From Pseudomonadota bacterium (GTDB taxonomy: Bacteria; Pseudomonadota; Gammaproteobacteria; Steroidobacterales; JBCBZW01): a stretch of DNA of 64,000 nt. The notes below the pieces were generated by a model. That model saw nothing but the letters and a program-made list of their open reading frames with translations. It searched no databases and was not told where the DNA came from. The translations under genes and the position numbers were made by a program. Shown in pieces: positions 1-8,636 of this stretch (within the stretch, counting starts at the first letter, position 1; the number at the start of each line of letters is the position of its first letter). The DNA is taken from positions 1-64,000 of the forward strand of contig JBCBZW010000013.1 of the NCBI GenBank assembly GCA_039815145.1, given 5' to 3'.

Positions 1-91
1 AGAGGGTGGAGGCGGAGGACTGAGGCCTCGATCGCATATGTTCATGTCCGCGGCGTACGGCACCTGATAGGACTGCACTCGGCCTGGGTCG

Positions 92-529
92 GTGATCACG
101 AGCGCGGCACGAAACGTGGAACGGGGGATTTGTGTCAGAGCGCACGAAGTGCAGGAGGCGTTCCGTCGCTTCGAAACCAACCTCAACCGGGGCGACTACG
201 CCGCCGCGCTCGCCTTCTACGCTGACGACCCTCGCTTCGTCGCCTACGAGGACGGCCAGACGCGCTACAGCTCCTACGCTGACCTTGCCGCCGCCTTCAA
301 GCAGCTCCCCACCTACGGCAAGGGGGTGTTTCGCTACGGGAAACTGGAGGTCTTGGTCTTGGGCGACGACCACGCGCAGGTTGCCGCCCCCTTCTCCACC
401 GCCTTCGGAGAGGTTGGCGATCCGGGGTACTTTTACTTCGAGGGGTTGCTGACCACCGTGCTCGAGCGCTTCGACAGCGGCTGGAAGATGCTGAGCATCC
501 ACTCCTCCACGCTGCAGGCTCGGGAGTAG
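92..529 (+). CDS. NTF2-like / SnoaL-like (DUF4440-type) small protein
   Basis: This 145-residue soluble protein shows the cone-shaped NTF2-like pattern: an N-terminal helix (EAFRRFETNLNRGDY), a strand with the FYADDPRF turn typical of DUF4440/SnoaL-like proteins, and a C-terminal sheet ending in GWKMLSIHSS. Family members are small binding domains or isomerase/dehydratase-like enzymes, and the ligand cannot be read from sequence. It has no signal peptide. The start is uncertain: GTG at 92 gives the longest form, and an in-frame GTG at 149 would begin just before the first conserved helix. The 91 bases before it hold no gene I can support; a stop at 21-23 could close an upstream gene outside the window. 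Confidence 0.7.
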   Translation: MITSAARNVERGICVRAHEVQEAFRRFETNLNRGDYAAALAFYADDPRFVAYEDGQTRYSSYADLAAAFKQLPTYGKGVFRYGKLEVLVLGDDHAQVAAPFSTAFGEVGDPGYFYFEGLLTTVLERFDSGWKMLSIHSSTLQARE

Positions 530-557
530 GACACGATCCTACCGCCAGCGCCGCGCC

Positions 558-1058
558 TCACCAGAAGCGTACGCGGCCCGTATCGACGTGGATGAAATCC
601 GAGTCCTTGTAGTAGCCGACGCCGCCCACGCCAAGCTGTCTTGCGAGATCGCGTAGCTTCGCTGTGGACACGCCGGGCAGGCGAACATCGATCGCCTGGC
701 CACGCATGTGCAGGCTCTTCTTCGCGACCCCGCGGCCACGCTTCCTGAGCATTTCATTAGTCTCCGGCGACCGATAACCAGAGACGAGATGATACGGCCC
801 CTCGACTCCGGCCCGCTCGCGTAACTCCCACAGCAGATCGAACAGCGCCGGGTCCATCGCGATGACCTGGCCGTTGCGGTGGTCGCCCAGGAACTCGTTC
901 AAAGACTCGACTACGTCGGGCACCAGCACGCCATCCACCTGATACGCCGCCTCGATCGTCTTCCCCGTGTGGGTGTGCACGAACTCGATTGAGCGGGTGT
1001 CGGCAATTGCTGGACGGACGAGCAACGCCAGCGCCCCCAGGGCTAGAAATCTCTTCAT
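558..1058 (-). CDS. mepK: Murein DD/DL-endopeptidase, peptidase M15 family (MepK/YcbK, DUF882)
   Basis: The 166-residue precursor has a short signal peptide (about residues 1-19) and a DUF882/M15 domain. The zinc motif HxxGxAxD is complete (H117 to D124), and a later histidine at 157 in FIHVD supplies the other ligand. YcbK-type enzymes cut peptide crosslinks in peptidoglycan in the periplasm, with preference for the 3-3 links made by L,D-transpeptidases. The neighbour is such a transpeptidase, read divergently 65 bases away; in E. coli ycbK also lies next to ycbB. Length and motifs are normal for the family. Confidence 0.9.
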   Translation of the reverse strand: MKRFLALGALALLVRPAIADTRSIEFVHTHTGKTIEAAYQVDGVLVPDVVESLNEFLGDHRNGQVIAMDPALFDLLWELRERAGVEGPYHLVSGYRSPETNEMLRKRGRGVAKKSLHMRGQAIDVRLPGVSTAKLRDLARQLGVGGVGYYKDSDFIHVDTGRVRFW

Positions 1059-1123
1059 GCAAGCTCTCGTGCTGCGTGGGGCGGCCAGTATACTGGACCG
1101 CCGATCTGCGTATTGAGACGACC

Positions 1124-2815
1124 GTGTTCAGCCACTGCTTCCCCGCTACCGCTCGCCGGTTGCTCCTCGCGCTCGCGACGAGCAGCCTGCTCATCGTCGC
1201 CCCCATCCCGGCGCACGCGCAATCGTCGCCTTTCGCGCAGGCAGTCATCGGCAAGCTCGGCGCAACGGACACGGGCACGCCACCGGTGGTGACGGACATC
1301 CCCGTGTTCAGCGCCAACGTACTGCGCGAGATGTACTTGGGCAGCGCCTACGAGCCGTTGTGGAGCGACGCTGCCACCGCTGATCTCGCCCAAGCGATCG
1401 AAGCCCTTCGCGAGGATGGCCTCGACCCACTGGAGTATCGGTTCTCACGCATCGCCGCTCAGTTGGACGCACCGGATCTCGAGGCCCTTGATGCAATCGA
1501 GCGCGCCGAGGCGGACATTCTTCTCACCGAAGCGTTCCTCCGCGCCGCCTATCAACTCTACTTTGGCAAGGTAGATCCGCAACACGTCGACCCGAACATC
1601 AACTTCATTCGCGCCGACGCCGACGGCGATGCCGTCGCCCGGCTCTTCGGCGCGATTCGCCAGGGCACGCTCGTCGACGCCCTCGACTGGGCACGCGCCG
1701 ATGCGCCCGCCTACGCACGCATGCGCGGTGCGCTGGCGCGCTATCAGGGCTACGCCGACGCTGGAGGGTGGATGGCAGTACCGAGCGGCCCGACCCTGGA
1801 GCTCGCTACCGAAGGCGAACGCGTGCAGGCGCTTCGCCTTCGCCTGGTGGCCTCGGAAGACCTCGACCCCGCCGCCCTGGCCTCCCCGCCCGTCTTCGAC
1901 CAACTCCTCGAAGAGGCCGTCAGACACTTCCAGCGGCGCCATGGCCTGGCCGTCGACGGCCGCGTGGGACCCAATACACTGCGGACACTTAACGTATCTG
2001 TTGAGTCCCGCATAGATCAGCTTCGGATAAACCTGGAGCGCTTGCGCTGGATCCTGCACGAGCGCTACGACGAGTTCATCATCGTCAACATCGCGGACTT
2101 TCAAGCCGCCTGGTTCGACAGTGGCGTGCCCGTATGGGTCGAAGACGTGCAGGTGGGTAAGGAGTACACGCAAACGCCCGTGTTCGGTGGTCGGATCAGC
2201 TACCTCGAGTTCAACCCCACCTGGACCATCCCGCCCGGCATCCTCCGGCGCACGATCATCCCCGGCATTCGCCGCGACCCGCAATACCTGCAGAAGAAGG
2301 GCTATCTGCTCCTCACGCAAGCGGGAGACGAGGTGGATCCAGACACCGTGGATTGGGCATCACTCGAGGGCTTCCCGTACCTGGTGCGCCAACCCGCCGG
2401 GCCCGACAACGCCCTCGGCCAGGTGAAGTTCATCTTCCCCAACCCCCACTTCGTGTTCCTCCACGACACCAACCACCAGGAGCTGTTCGACCGCACCCAG
2501 CGCACCTTCAGCTCCGGCTGCATTCGCGTGCGCAACCCCTTCGTGTTGGCGCAGCGCCTGCTCGCGCCGCAGGGGTGGACGCGGGAGCGAATCGATCAAC
2601 TGTTGGCGTCCGGGGAGACCAAGCGCATCTACCTGGACAATCCGATGCGGGTGTTCATCACGTACTTCACCGCACGGGTGCCCATGGGAACCGAGGAGGT
2701 GCTCTTCCGCCCCGACGTGTACGGGCGTGATGCGGCGGTGCTCGCCAACCTGAACGGCGAGTTCATACCTGCGCCCGGGCGAGCGAACCAAGGCGCTTCT
2801 TCGGGTGCTGACTAG
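1124..2815 (+). CDS. ldtD: L,D-transpeptidase, YcbB/LdtD type
   Basis: This 563-residue periplasmic enzyme forms 3-3 (mDAP-mDAP) crosslinks in peptidoglycan. It has a signal peptide (about residues 1-32, ending PAHAQS), a YcbB scaffold domain, a peptidoglycan-binding repeat near residues 260-295 (VDGRVGPNTL) and a C-terminal YkuD domain. The catalytic motif SSGCIRVRNP is present with nucleophile C466 and upstream H447. I chose GTG 1124 because it precedes the signal peptide directly. The longer frame from 989 would run into the divergent mepK coding region. Pairing with mepK suggests linked control of 3-3 crosslink synthesis and cleavage. Confidence 0.9.
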   Translation: MFSHCFPATARRLLLALATSSLLIVAPIPAHAQSSPFAQAVIGKLGATDTGTPPVVTDIPVFSANVLREMYLGSAYEPLWSDAATADLAQAIEALREDGLDPLEYRFSRIAAQLDAPDLEALDAIERAEADILLTEAFLRAAYQLYFGKVDPQHVDPNINFIRADADGDAVARLFGAIRQGTLVDALDWARADAPAYARMRGALARYQGYADAGGWMAVPSGPTLELATEGERVQALRLRLVASEDLDPAALASPPVFDQLLEEAVRHFQRRHGLAVDGRVGPNTLRTLNVSVESRIDQLRINLERLRWILHERYDEFIIVNIADFQAAWFDSGVPVWVEDVQVGKEYTQTPVFGGRISYLEFNPTWTIPPGILRRTIIPGIRRDPQYLQKKGYLLLTQAGDEVDPDTVDWASLEGFPYLVRQPAGPDNALGQVKFIFPNPHFVFLHDTNHQELFDRTQRTFSSGCIRVRNPFVLAQRLLAPQGWTRERIDQLLASGETKRIYLDNPMRVFITYFTARVPMGTEEVLFRPDVYGRDAAVLANLNGEFIPAPGRANQGASSGAD

Positions 2816-2999
2816 CCTCGGGAACCCGTAGGCATGCAGTCGTAGGAGCGCGGTAGCGCGTCTTTTCCATATAACCAGAAGCGTCAAATTTATTGACCGA
2901 GCGGCGCACATCCCGGAACAATGCGTTGCTGTCCGATAACACCAACAACACCTTCGGGCGGGCCATTTTGTTAGGTTATAACAGGGAGTTGCCCATTCC

Positions 3000-5651
3000 A
3001 TGGATACCAAGCCACGCGCCGGAAGCGCGTCTTTACGCAGGCAAAGCCTATCCGTCGCCACGAGCGTCGCGATCTGCGCTGCGTTGGGCGTCGCGGCCAC
3101 CACGGCCACGCCAACCTTCGCTCAATCGCCCAGCTTCCTCACGACGCAAGCGTCGGCAGCTGATCCCCTCGACATCGCGCGCGACTACCTGCGCAGTGGC
3201 GCCCAAGGCCTGACGGCAAGTGACGTCGACGCCCTGACGGTCACCGATCGCTACCGCTCCACCCACAACGGCGTGACCCATCTGCAGCTGCGCCAGCAGT
3301 GGCGCGGCATCCCGGTGGTCAACGCTACGCTCGCCGTCAACGTCACCGCGGACGGTCGCCTGGTGAACACGGCGGGCCGACTCGTCAGTGACCTGGCCAC
3401 CAACGCCGCGCTCGACACGCCGTCCCTCGACGCCGAGCGCGCCGTGCGCGCTGCCGCCAGCCACCTCGGCCTGCAGGCGAACGCGCCGCTCGAAGCCCAG
3501 GGCCCGCAGGCCGCCAGCGCCACGCGCGACGTGCGCTTCAACGGCGCCGGCATCTCCCTACAGGACATCCCCGCCACCCTCGCCTACTACGCGGTCGAGG
3601 ACGCCGGTGCACGCAAGGCCCGTCTCGCCTGGCAGCTCGACATCCGCACGCCCGATCAACGCGATTGGTGGGTGCTGTGGGTGGACGCCGCCAACGGCGA
3701 GGTGCTCGGCAAGGTCAACATGATCGCTAACGACACCTACGAGGTGTACCCGATTCCGCTGGTGTCGCCGGACGAAGGGCCGCGAACGATCGAGGTGGAT
3801 GCCGCCGAGTCGACGGCCTCGCCCTTCGGCTGGCATGACACGGACGGCATCGCCGGCGCGGAGTTCACGGACACGCGCGGCAACAACGTCTTCGCCCAGG
3901 AAGACCGCGACGCCAACAACTCCGGCGGCGATCGCCCGGACTGTGGCGCCGGCCTCGACTTCCAGTTCCCCCTGGACCTGAACCAGGAGCCGGACACCTA
4001 CATCCCGGCGGCCACCGCCAACCTCTTCTACTGGAACAACATCATCCACGACATCCTCTATGCCTACGGCTTCGATGAGGCGTCCGGTAACTTCCAGCAG
4101 AACAACTACGGCCGCGGCGGCATCGCCGGCGACCCCGTGCAGGCAGACGCCCAGGACGGCTCCGGCACCAACAACGCCAACTTCTCCACCCCGTCCGACG
4201 GCTCCGATCCGCGCATGCAGATGTTCGTGTGGACCGGCGGCGCCGCCAACGAGCTTGACGTGCAGGCAGGGCCCGCCGCAGGCGTCTACACCGCCACTGG
4301 CGCAGGCTTTGGTCCGGCACTCGACCAGTCGGGTATCGCCGGCAGCCTGGTGATCGCCACCGACGGCACCGGTGATGATGTCAACGACATCTGCGAGCCG
4401 GTCACCAACGGCGCCGAGATCGCCGGCAACATCGCCGTGATCAACCGCGGTACCTGCTCCTTCGTGAGCAAGGTGCGCCAGGCCCAGCAGGTGGGCGCCA
4501 CCGGCGTGGTGATCGTCAACAACGTGTCCGGCTCGCCGATCACCCTCGGCGATGACGGTACGGGCGGCGACATCGCCATCCCGTCGGGCATGATCAGCCT
4601 CGCCGACGGCGATGTGATCAAGCCCACGCTGCCCGAGGCAGGCGTCTTCCGCGGCGGCCCACCGGTGGTGGACCGTGACTCTGACCTCGACGCGGGTGTC
4701 ATCGTGCACGAGTACGGCCACGGCCTCTCCAACCGCCTCACGGGCGGCCCCTCCAACGTCTTCTGCCTCGGCAACACGGAGCAGATGGGCGAGGGTTGGT
4801 CCGACTGGTACGCGGTGGCCATGACCGGCAAGGTGGGTGACACGGCGGATATGCCGCGCGGTGTCGGCACCTATCTGATCTATCAGCCCACCGACGGCAC
4901 GGGCATCCGCTCCTTCCCGTACTCGCGCAGCCTCGAGGTGAACCCCTTCAGCTACGGCGACATCGCCACCCAGTCCATCCCCCACGGCGTCGGCTCGGTC
5001 TGGGCCACCATGCTCTGGGACATGTACTGGAACCTCGTGGACGAGTACGGCTTCGACCCGGACCTCTACGACGGCACGGGCGGCAACAACCTCGCCATTC
5101 AACTGGTCACCGACGGGCTCAAGTTCCAATCCTGCTCGCCGGGCTTCGTGGACGGCCGCGACGCCATCCTCCTCGCCGACCAGGTGAACAACGGCGGCGC
5201 TAACCAGTGCCTGATCTGGGACGCCTTCGCCCGCCGCGGACTCGGCGTGGGCGCCAGCCAGGGCAGCGTCAACAGCGTGACCGACGGCGTCGAGTCCTTC
5301 GACCTGCCGGAGGAATGCCTGGGCGGTAACGACGGCATGACCATCAGCGCGCCCACCCCGGGCATCGCTGGCGTCGAGAACTGCTACGACGTGAGCGGGG
5401 CGACGCCCGGCAACGCCGTGCGCCTGCTGATCGGCGTGCAGCCCGGGGAACTGCAGATCCCCGCGTGCGACGCGCCGCTCGAGATCGGTCGTCCCTTCCC
5501 CCGCGGCAGCGCGGTGGCGGACGCCGAGGGCAACGCGACGCTGTGCACCGTGGTGCCTGCGGCGGTGGGCGGTCGCTCACTCCTGGCCCAGGGTCTGGAC
5601 CTGCAAGCCCCCGGTTGCGACATCAGCAACCTGGATAGCACGCAGTTCTGA
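3000..5651 (+). CDS. Secreted M36 (fungalysin) metallopeptidase with PA domain
   Basis: This 883-residue exported protease carries a signal peptide (to about residue 42, TFAQS), a fungalysin/thermolysin-type propeptide (about 60-125; GIPVVNATLAV), the M36 catalytic domain and an inserted PA domain (about 445-540; NRGTCSFVSKVRQAQQ). The zinc motif HEYGH is at 570-574 and the third ligand is probably E598 in GEGWSDW, so all metal ligands are present. Fungalysins degrade extracellular proteins such as collagen and elastin. The tail after about residue 780 is cysteine-containing and unassigned. It stands alone, with no co-directed close neighbour. Confidence 0.93.
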   Translation: MDTKPRAGSASLRRQSLSVATSVAICAALGVAATTATPTFAQSPSFLTTQASAADPLDIARDYLRSGAQGLTASDVDALTVTDRYRSTHNGVTHLQLRQQWRGIPVVNATLAVNVTADGRLVNTAGRLVSDLATNAALDTPSLDAERAVRAAASHLGLQANAPLEAQGPQAASATRDVRFNGAGISLQDIPATLAYYAVEDAGARKARLAWQLDIRTPDQRDWWVLWVDAANGEVLGKVNMIANDTYEVYPIPLVSPDEGPRTIEVDAAESTASPFGWHDTDGIAGAEFTDTRGNNVFAQEDRDANNSGGDRPDCGAGLDFQFPLDLNQEPDTYIPAATANLFYWNNIIHDILYAYGFDEASGNFQQNNYGRGGIAGDPVQADAQDGSGTNNANFSTPSDGSDPRMQMFVWTGGAANELDVQAGPAAGVYTATGAGFGPALDQSGIAGSLVIATDGTGDDVNDICEPVTNGAEIAGNIAVINRGTCSFVSKVRQAQQVGATGVVIVNNVSGSPITLGDDGTGGDIAIPSGMISLADGDVIKPTLPEAGVFRGGPPVVDRDSDLDAGVIVHEYGHGLSNRLTGGPSNVFCLGNTEQMGEGWSDWYAVAMTGKVGDTADMPRGVGTYLIYQPTDGTGIRSFPYSRSLEVNPFSYGDIATQSIPHGVGSVWATMLWDMYWNLVDEYGFDPDLYDGTGGNNLAIQLVTDGLKFQSCSPGFVDGRDAILLADQVNNGGANQCLIWDAFARRGLGVGASQGSVNSVTDGVESFDLPEECLGGNDGMTISAPTPGIAGVENCYDVSGATPGNAVRLLIGVQPGELQIPACDAPLEIGRPFPRGSAVADAEGNATLCTVVPAAVGGRSLLAQGLDLQAPGCDISNLDSTQF

Positions 5652-5718
5652 TCCTCACCGCCAGGTGAGCGACGAGGGCCGTCGTGGGCGTGAGCCTGCG
5701 GCGGCCTTCTCTTTGGCG

Positions 5719-5943
5719 CTACGCGTCCGCGCTCGGCGATCCACCGCGCAAGGTGTCGATCACAAACACGCGAAGGCGCTCCGTCTCGAACGCATCCAGC
5801 GCACGATCGGACGAGATCACCACGTCTATTTCTGCGAACTCACGCAAGAGATCTTCGAAGTTCGCCAGACAGGCGGGGTGGAAGCAGCCGGGCGGGGCAC
5901 GCCTCGGTCGCAGCACCCCATCGAAGTCGAGGAAGAGCAGCAT
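5719..5943 (-). CDS. Short HAD-like protein, probably truncated
   Basis: The 74-residue product begins MLLFLDFDGVLRP, an intact HAD motif I (DxDGVL), and continues to a motif II-like segment IDVVISSDRA before stopping. HAD domains of this type (as in HAD_SAK_2 proteins) are about twice as long and usually have SSSWR in motif II, so the C-terminal half with motifs III and IV appears to be missing. No ribosome binding site is evident. The start lies 30 bases from an inverted-repeat element at 5970-6052, so disruption is possible. It may be a decaying gene or a minimal domain. Confidence 0.5.
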   Translation of the reverse strand: MLLFLDFDGVLRPRRAPPGCFHPACLANFEDLLREFAEIDVVISSDRALDAFETERLRVFVIDTLRGGSPSADA

Positions 5944-5969
5944 GGTCGCAAGCGAAGGTGCGCCCCCCC

Positions 5970-6052
5970 CTAGGGAAGCTCTGCATAAGTCTGGTCGCCA
6001 GCCCCGTCCGTCCAGCGGGGATGGTGGGCGGACTTGTGCAGAGATTCCCTAG
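5970..6052. repeat. 75-bp inverted-repeat element flanked by CTAG (MITE-like)
   Basis: GGAAGCTCTGCATAAGTC (5974-5991) is matched by the reverse complement of the right end, GGAATCTCTGCACAAGTC (6031-6048), with two mismatches in 18. Both ends are bordered by CTAG (5970-5973 and 6049-6052). Inside is a smaller hairpin with CCCCG/CGGGG arms. Perfect-length ends with a four-base repeat resemble a non-autonomous derivative of an IS5-type element, some of which target YTAR sites. The right CTAG contains the stop codon of the LysE-type gene. It could instead be a large terminator hairpin, but no T tract follows. Confidence 0.55.
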
Positions 6053-6669
6053 GTGGCGGCGATCACACCGCCCACGCCGATCAAGCCACTGCCCGCGGCC
6101 ACGTTCGTGCGCCGCACCGCCTTGGGACTGCTGAGGAGGCGGCGCAGTCGGCCGACGCAGAGGGCCAACACCATGTTGCCCACCAGCGGCACCACGAAGC
6201 TGGCCACACAGATCGCCGCCACGTCCAACGCGGTGATCGACGTGAAGTCGAAGAAGGTGGGGAGGAGCGCCATATAGAAGAGGCTGGCCTTTGGATTCGC
6301 CGTCACCGCTAGGAAGCCGGCCATGAAGCTCGCCCATGCGCCCCGGGCAGACAGCCCCGACGCCTCGGCGAGGTTCTTGTCCGCGTGACGAATCAGCGCG
6401 AGACCCATCACGATCAGCACGAGGGCGCCGGCATAGCGCAGGACGATGAGGAAGTCAGCCCAAACGGCGACGATAGCCGTCACGCCGAACACCGCCACCA
6501 ACGGCCAGAGGAGGTCCCCCAGGGCCACGCCGAGGGCCAGGGGCAGCGTGGACTTGGCGCCGCTGGAGACAGCGCGGGCCGCGACCGCCACCCACACCGG
6601 GCCAGGCGTTGCGAACAAGATGAACAGCGCGCCCATGTAGAGCGCTAGCTGGGGGAGTGTGATGGTCAT
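6049..6669 (-). CDS. LysE/RhtB family amino-acid exporter
   Basis: This inner-membrane protein of 206 residues has the family signature GALFILFATPGPVWVAVAARA near the start, six hydrophobic segments and the central NPKASLFYMALLPTF segment. Family members export lysine, homoserine, threonine and related metabolites by proton exchange; the substrate cannot be assigned. I start it at ATG 6669 (MTITLPQLALYMG) because homologues begin there, rather than at 6711. The stop codon lies in the CTAG bordering the inverted-repeat element, so the last residues may have been set by that insertion. The overall length is close to family average. Confidence 0.88.
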   Translation of the reverse strand: MTITLPQLALYMGALFILFATPGPVWVAVAARAVSSGAKSTLPLALGVALGDLLWPLVAVFGVTAIVAVWADFLIVLRYAGALVLIVMGLALIRHADKNLAEASGLSARGAWASFMAGFLAVTANPKASLFYMALLPTFFDFTSITALDVAAICVASFVVPLVGNMVLALCVGRLRRLLSSPKAVRRTNVAAGSGLIGVGGVIAAT

Positions 6670-6847
6670 CGCCTGAGCTCCAATCGCGCTGAGAAGATCG
6701 CCACCCCGCAATGGAGCGCTATCTGGGCATCAACCGTCAAGGCATACCCCTGCCAACCGTCACAGGATCTTCATATTTCTCGGCTAGCGCGGTTAACAAA
6801 CATCGGGTAAGACTCGCGCGCTTCACAACAACAAGGAGCGTTTACCC

Positions 6848-8566
6848 ATGTCTACGAATCGATTGCTGGTCGCTGCTGTGGTTGCCGCAGCGTCTAGTGC
6901 CTCCGCGCTTGCCGACGTCAGCCTGGTTCGCATCGGCACCGTCGAAACGGGTGTATTCGACGATGGCGCCGCGGAAATCGTGACCTACAGCCCGACCATC
7001 GAGTCGCTGTTCGTCATCAACGCCGCCGCGAGCACCGTCGACATCATCGACATCTCCAGCCCGCAAGACCCCGTCCTGACCTCGTTCATCGACGTCGCCC
7101 CGGACATCGCCGAAGCCTTCCCCGGCGAAGCCGCCGGCGGCGTCAACAGCGTGGCCACGCACGGCAACCTCGTGGCCATCGCCGTGGAAAACGATGACAC
7201 GCAGGCCAACGGCTGGGCCGCCTTCTACGACACCGCGGGCACGTTCCTCGGCGCCATCGAGGCCGGTCCCCTGCCCGACTCCGTCGCCATCACCCGCGAC
7301 GGCCGCTACGCCCTCACCGCCAACGAAGGCGAGCCGAGCGACGACTACCGCAACGACCCCGAAGGCTCGATCACCATCATCGACCTCGCTGGCGGCGTCG
7401 CCAACGCCACCGCCATGACGGCCGATTTCAGCGGCTTCGATCTGGACGACATCCCCGCCGGCGCCCGCGTGCCGCGCGCCGTGGAAGGCTTCTCCACTGT
7501 CGCCCAGGACCTGGAACCGGAGTTCATCACCACCTCCATCACCTCACGCATCGCTTGGGTGACGCTGCAGGAAAACAACGCGATCGCGGTGGTCGACATC
7601 CCATCAGCCACCGTGCTGCGGATCGCTGGCCTGGGCGCGAAGGATCACATGGATCCGGACAACGCCCTGGACCCGAGCGACCGCGACGACGCCATCGCCA
7701 TCGCCAACTGGCCGGTGCAGGGGCTCTACATGCCCGACTCCATCGCCTCCTTCGTACTGCGCGGACGCACCTTCCTGGTCACCGCCAACGAAGGCGACGG
7801 CCGCGAGTACTTCTTCGACGTCGACCCGGCCGACATCCCGCCCGGCAAGACCGCGGAAGAGGCCTGCCTGGAAGACCTCGGCGGCCTGGACTTCGACGAG
7901 GACGACGGCTGTCTCTCCTACATCGATGAGGCGCGCATCAAGGATCTCACGCTCGATCCCACCGCCTTCCCGAACGCCGCTGAGCTGCAGGCGGACGAGG
8001 CACTCGGCCGCCTGCTGGCCGTGACCACCGAGGGCGATACCGACGGCGACGGCGACTACGACGAGCTGTACTCCTTCGGCGCCCGCTCAATCAGCGTTTG
8101 GACCGCTGGCGGCACCCTGCTCTCGGACACGGGCAGTGTCATGGAGGACGTCACCGCCGAACAGACGCTGTTCTGCGACGGCGAGCTAGAGCTCTGCAGC
8201 GGCTTCAACAGCACCAACGATGAGAACGACTCCTTCGACTCGCGCAGCGACGCCAAGGGCCCCGAGCCGGAAGGCGTGGCCGTCGGCACCAACGCCTTCG
8301 CCACCACCGTCTTCGTCACCCTCGAGCGCGTCGGCGGCATCATGATCTTCGACGTATCTCGCCCCCGCGAGCCGGAGTTCCTGAGCTACTTCAACGACCG
8401 CAACTTCGATCCGGCTGCCGACGCGGAAGCCGGCGAGGTGGGGGATCTCGGCCCTGAGGGCATCGTGTTCATCAGCGGCCCGAACTCCCCGAACGGCCTA
8501 CCGCTGCTGGTGGTGGGCAACGAGGTGAGCGGTACCACCTCGATCTACCAGGTGGTGCGCGACTAG
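6848..8566 (+). CDS. Secreted choice-of-anchor I family beta-propeller protein
   Basis: The 572-residue product has a clear signal peptide (to about residue 22, SALAD) and the repeated pattern of choice-of-anchor I / esterase-like-phytase propellers: FVINAAASTVDIIDIS, PLPDSVAITRDGRYALTANE, and LVTANEGDGREYF. These proteins are annotated from similarity to alkaline-phosphatase-like secreted proteins, but their function is largely unknown. No C-terminal sorting anchor is seen, as the protein ends with the last strand. AAGGAG at 6833-6838 sits nine bases before the ATG. A hairpin at 8579-8609 follows the stop. Confidence 0.85.
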   Translation: MSTNRLLVAAVVAAASSASALADVSLVRIGTVETGVFDDGAAEIVTYSPTIESLFVINAAASTVDIIDISSPQDPVLTSFIDVAPDIAEAFPGEAAGGVNSVATHGNLVAIAVENDDTQANGWAAFYDTAGTFLGAIEAGPLPDSVAITRDGRYALTANEGEPSDDYRNDPEGSITIIDLAGGVANATAMTADFSGFDLDDIPAGARVPRAVEGFSTVAQDLEPEFITTSITSRIAWVTLQENNAIAVVDIPSATVLRIAGLGAKDHMDPDNALDPSDRDDAIAIANWPVQGLYMPDSIASFVLRGRTFLVTANEGDGREYFFDVDPADIPPGKTAEEACLEDLGGLDFDEDDGCLSYIDEARIKDLTLDPTAFPNAAELQADEALGRLLAVTTEGDTDGDGDYDELYSFGARSISVWTAGGTLLSDTGSVMEDVTAEQTLFCDGELELCSGFNSTNDENDSFDSRSDAKGPEPEGVAVGTNAFATTVFVTLERVGGIMIFDVSRPREPEFLSYFNDRNFDPAADAEAGEVGDLGPEGIVFISGPNSPNGLPLLVVGNEVSGTTSIYQVVRD

Positions 8567-8578
8567 CACCCGCCTGGT

Positions 8579-8609
8579 CGGGCGGGATCGTCTTGCGCGG
8601 TCCCGCCCG
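8579..8609. terminator. Hairpin between convergent genes
   Basis: CGGGCGGGATCG (8579-8590) pairs with CGGTCCCGCCCG (8598-8609) across a seven-base loop, with one T-G position in a 12-bp stem. It lies between the stop at 8566 and the convergent stop at 8637. There is no long T tract, so efficiency is uncertain, but the place suggests a shared terminator. Confidence 0.6.
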
Positions 8610-8636
8610 ATTGCGCTGAGCCCGCCCGGGTCCGGG

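Noticed and set aside
3558-5129. 523-codon frame on the minus strand opposite the M36 gene
   Set aside because: It is an antisense shadow of high-GC coding sequence; it has no domain, and its composition (Val/His/Gly-rich repeats) is typical of such shadows.
5665-5973. Plus-strand frames opposite the HAD fragment
   Set aside because: The minus-strand frame has the HAD motif DxDGVL; the plus frames have nothing.
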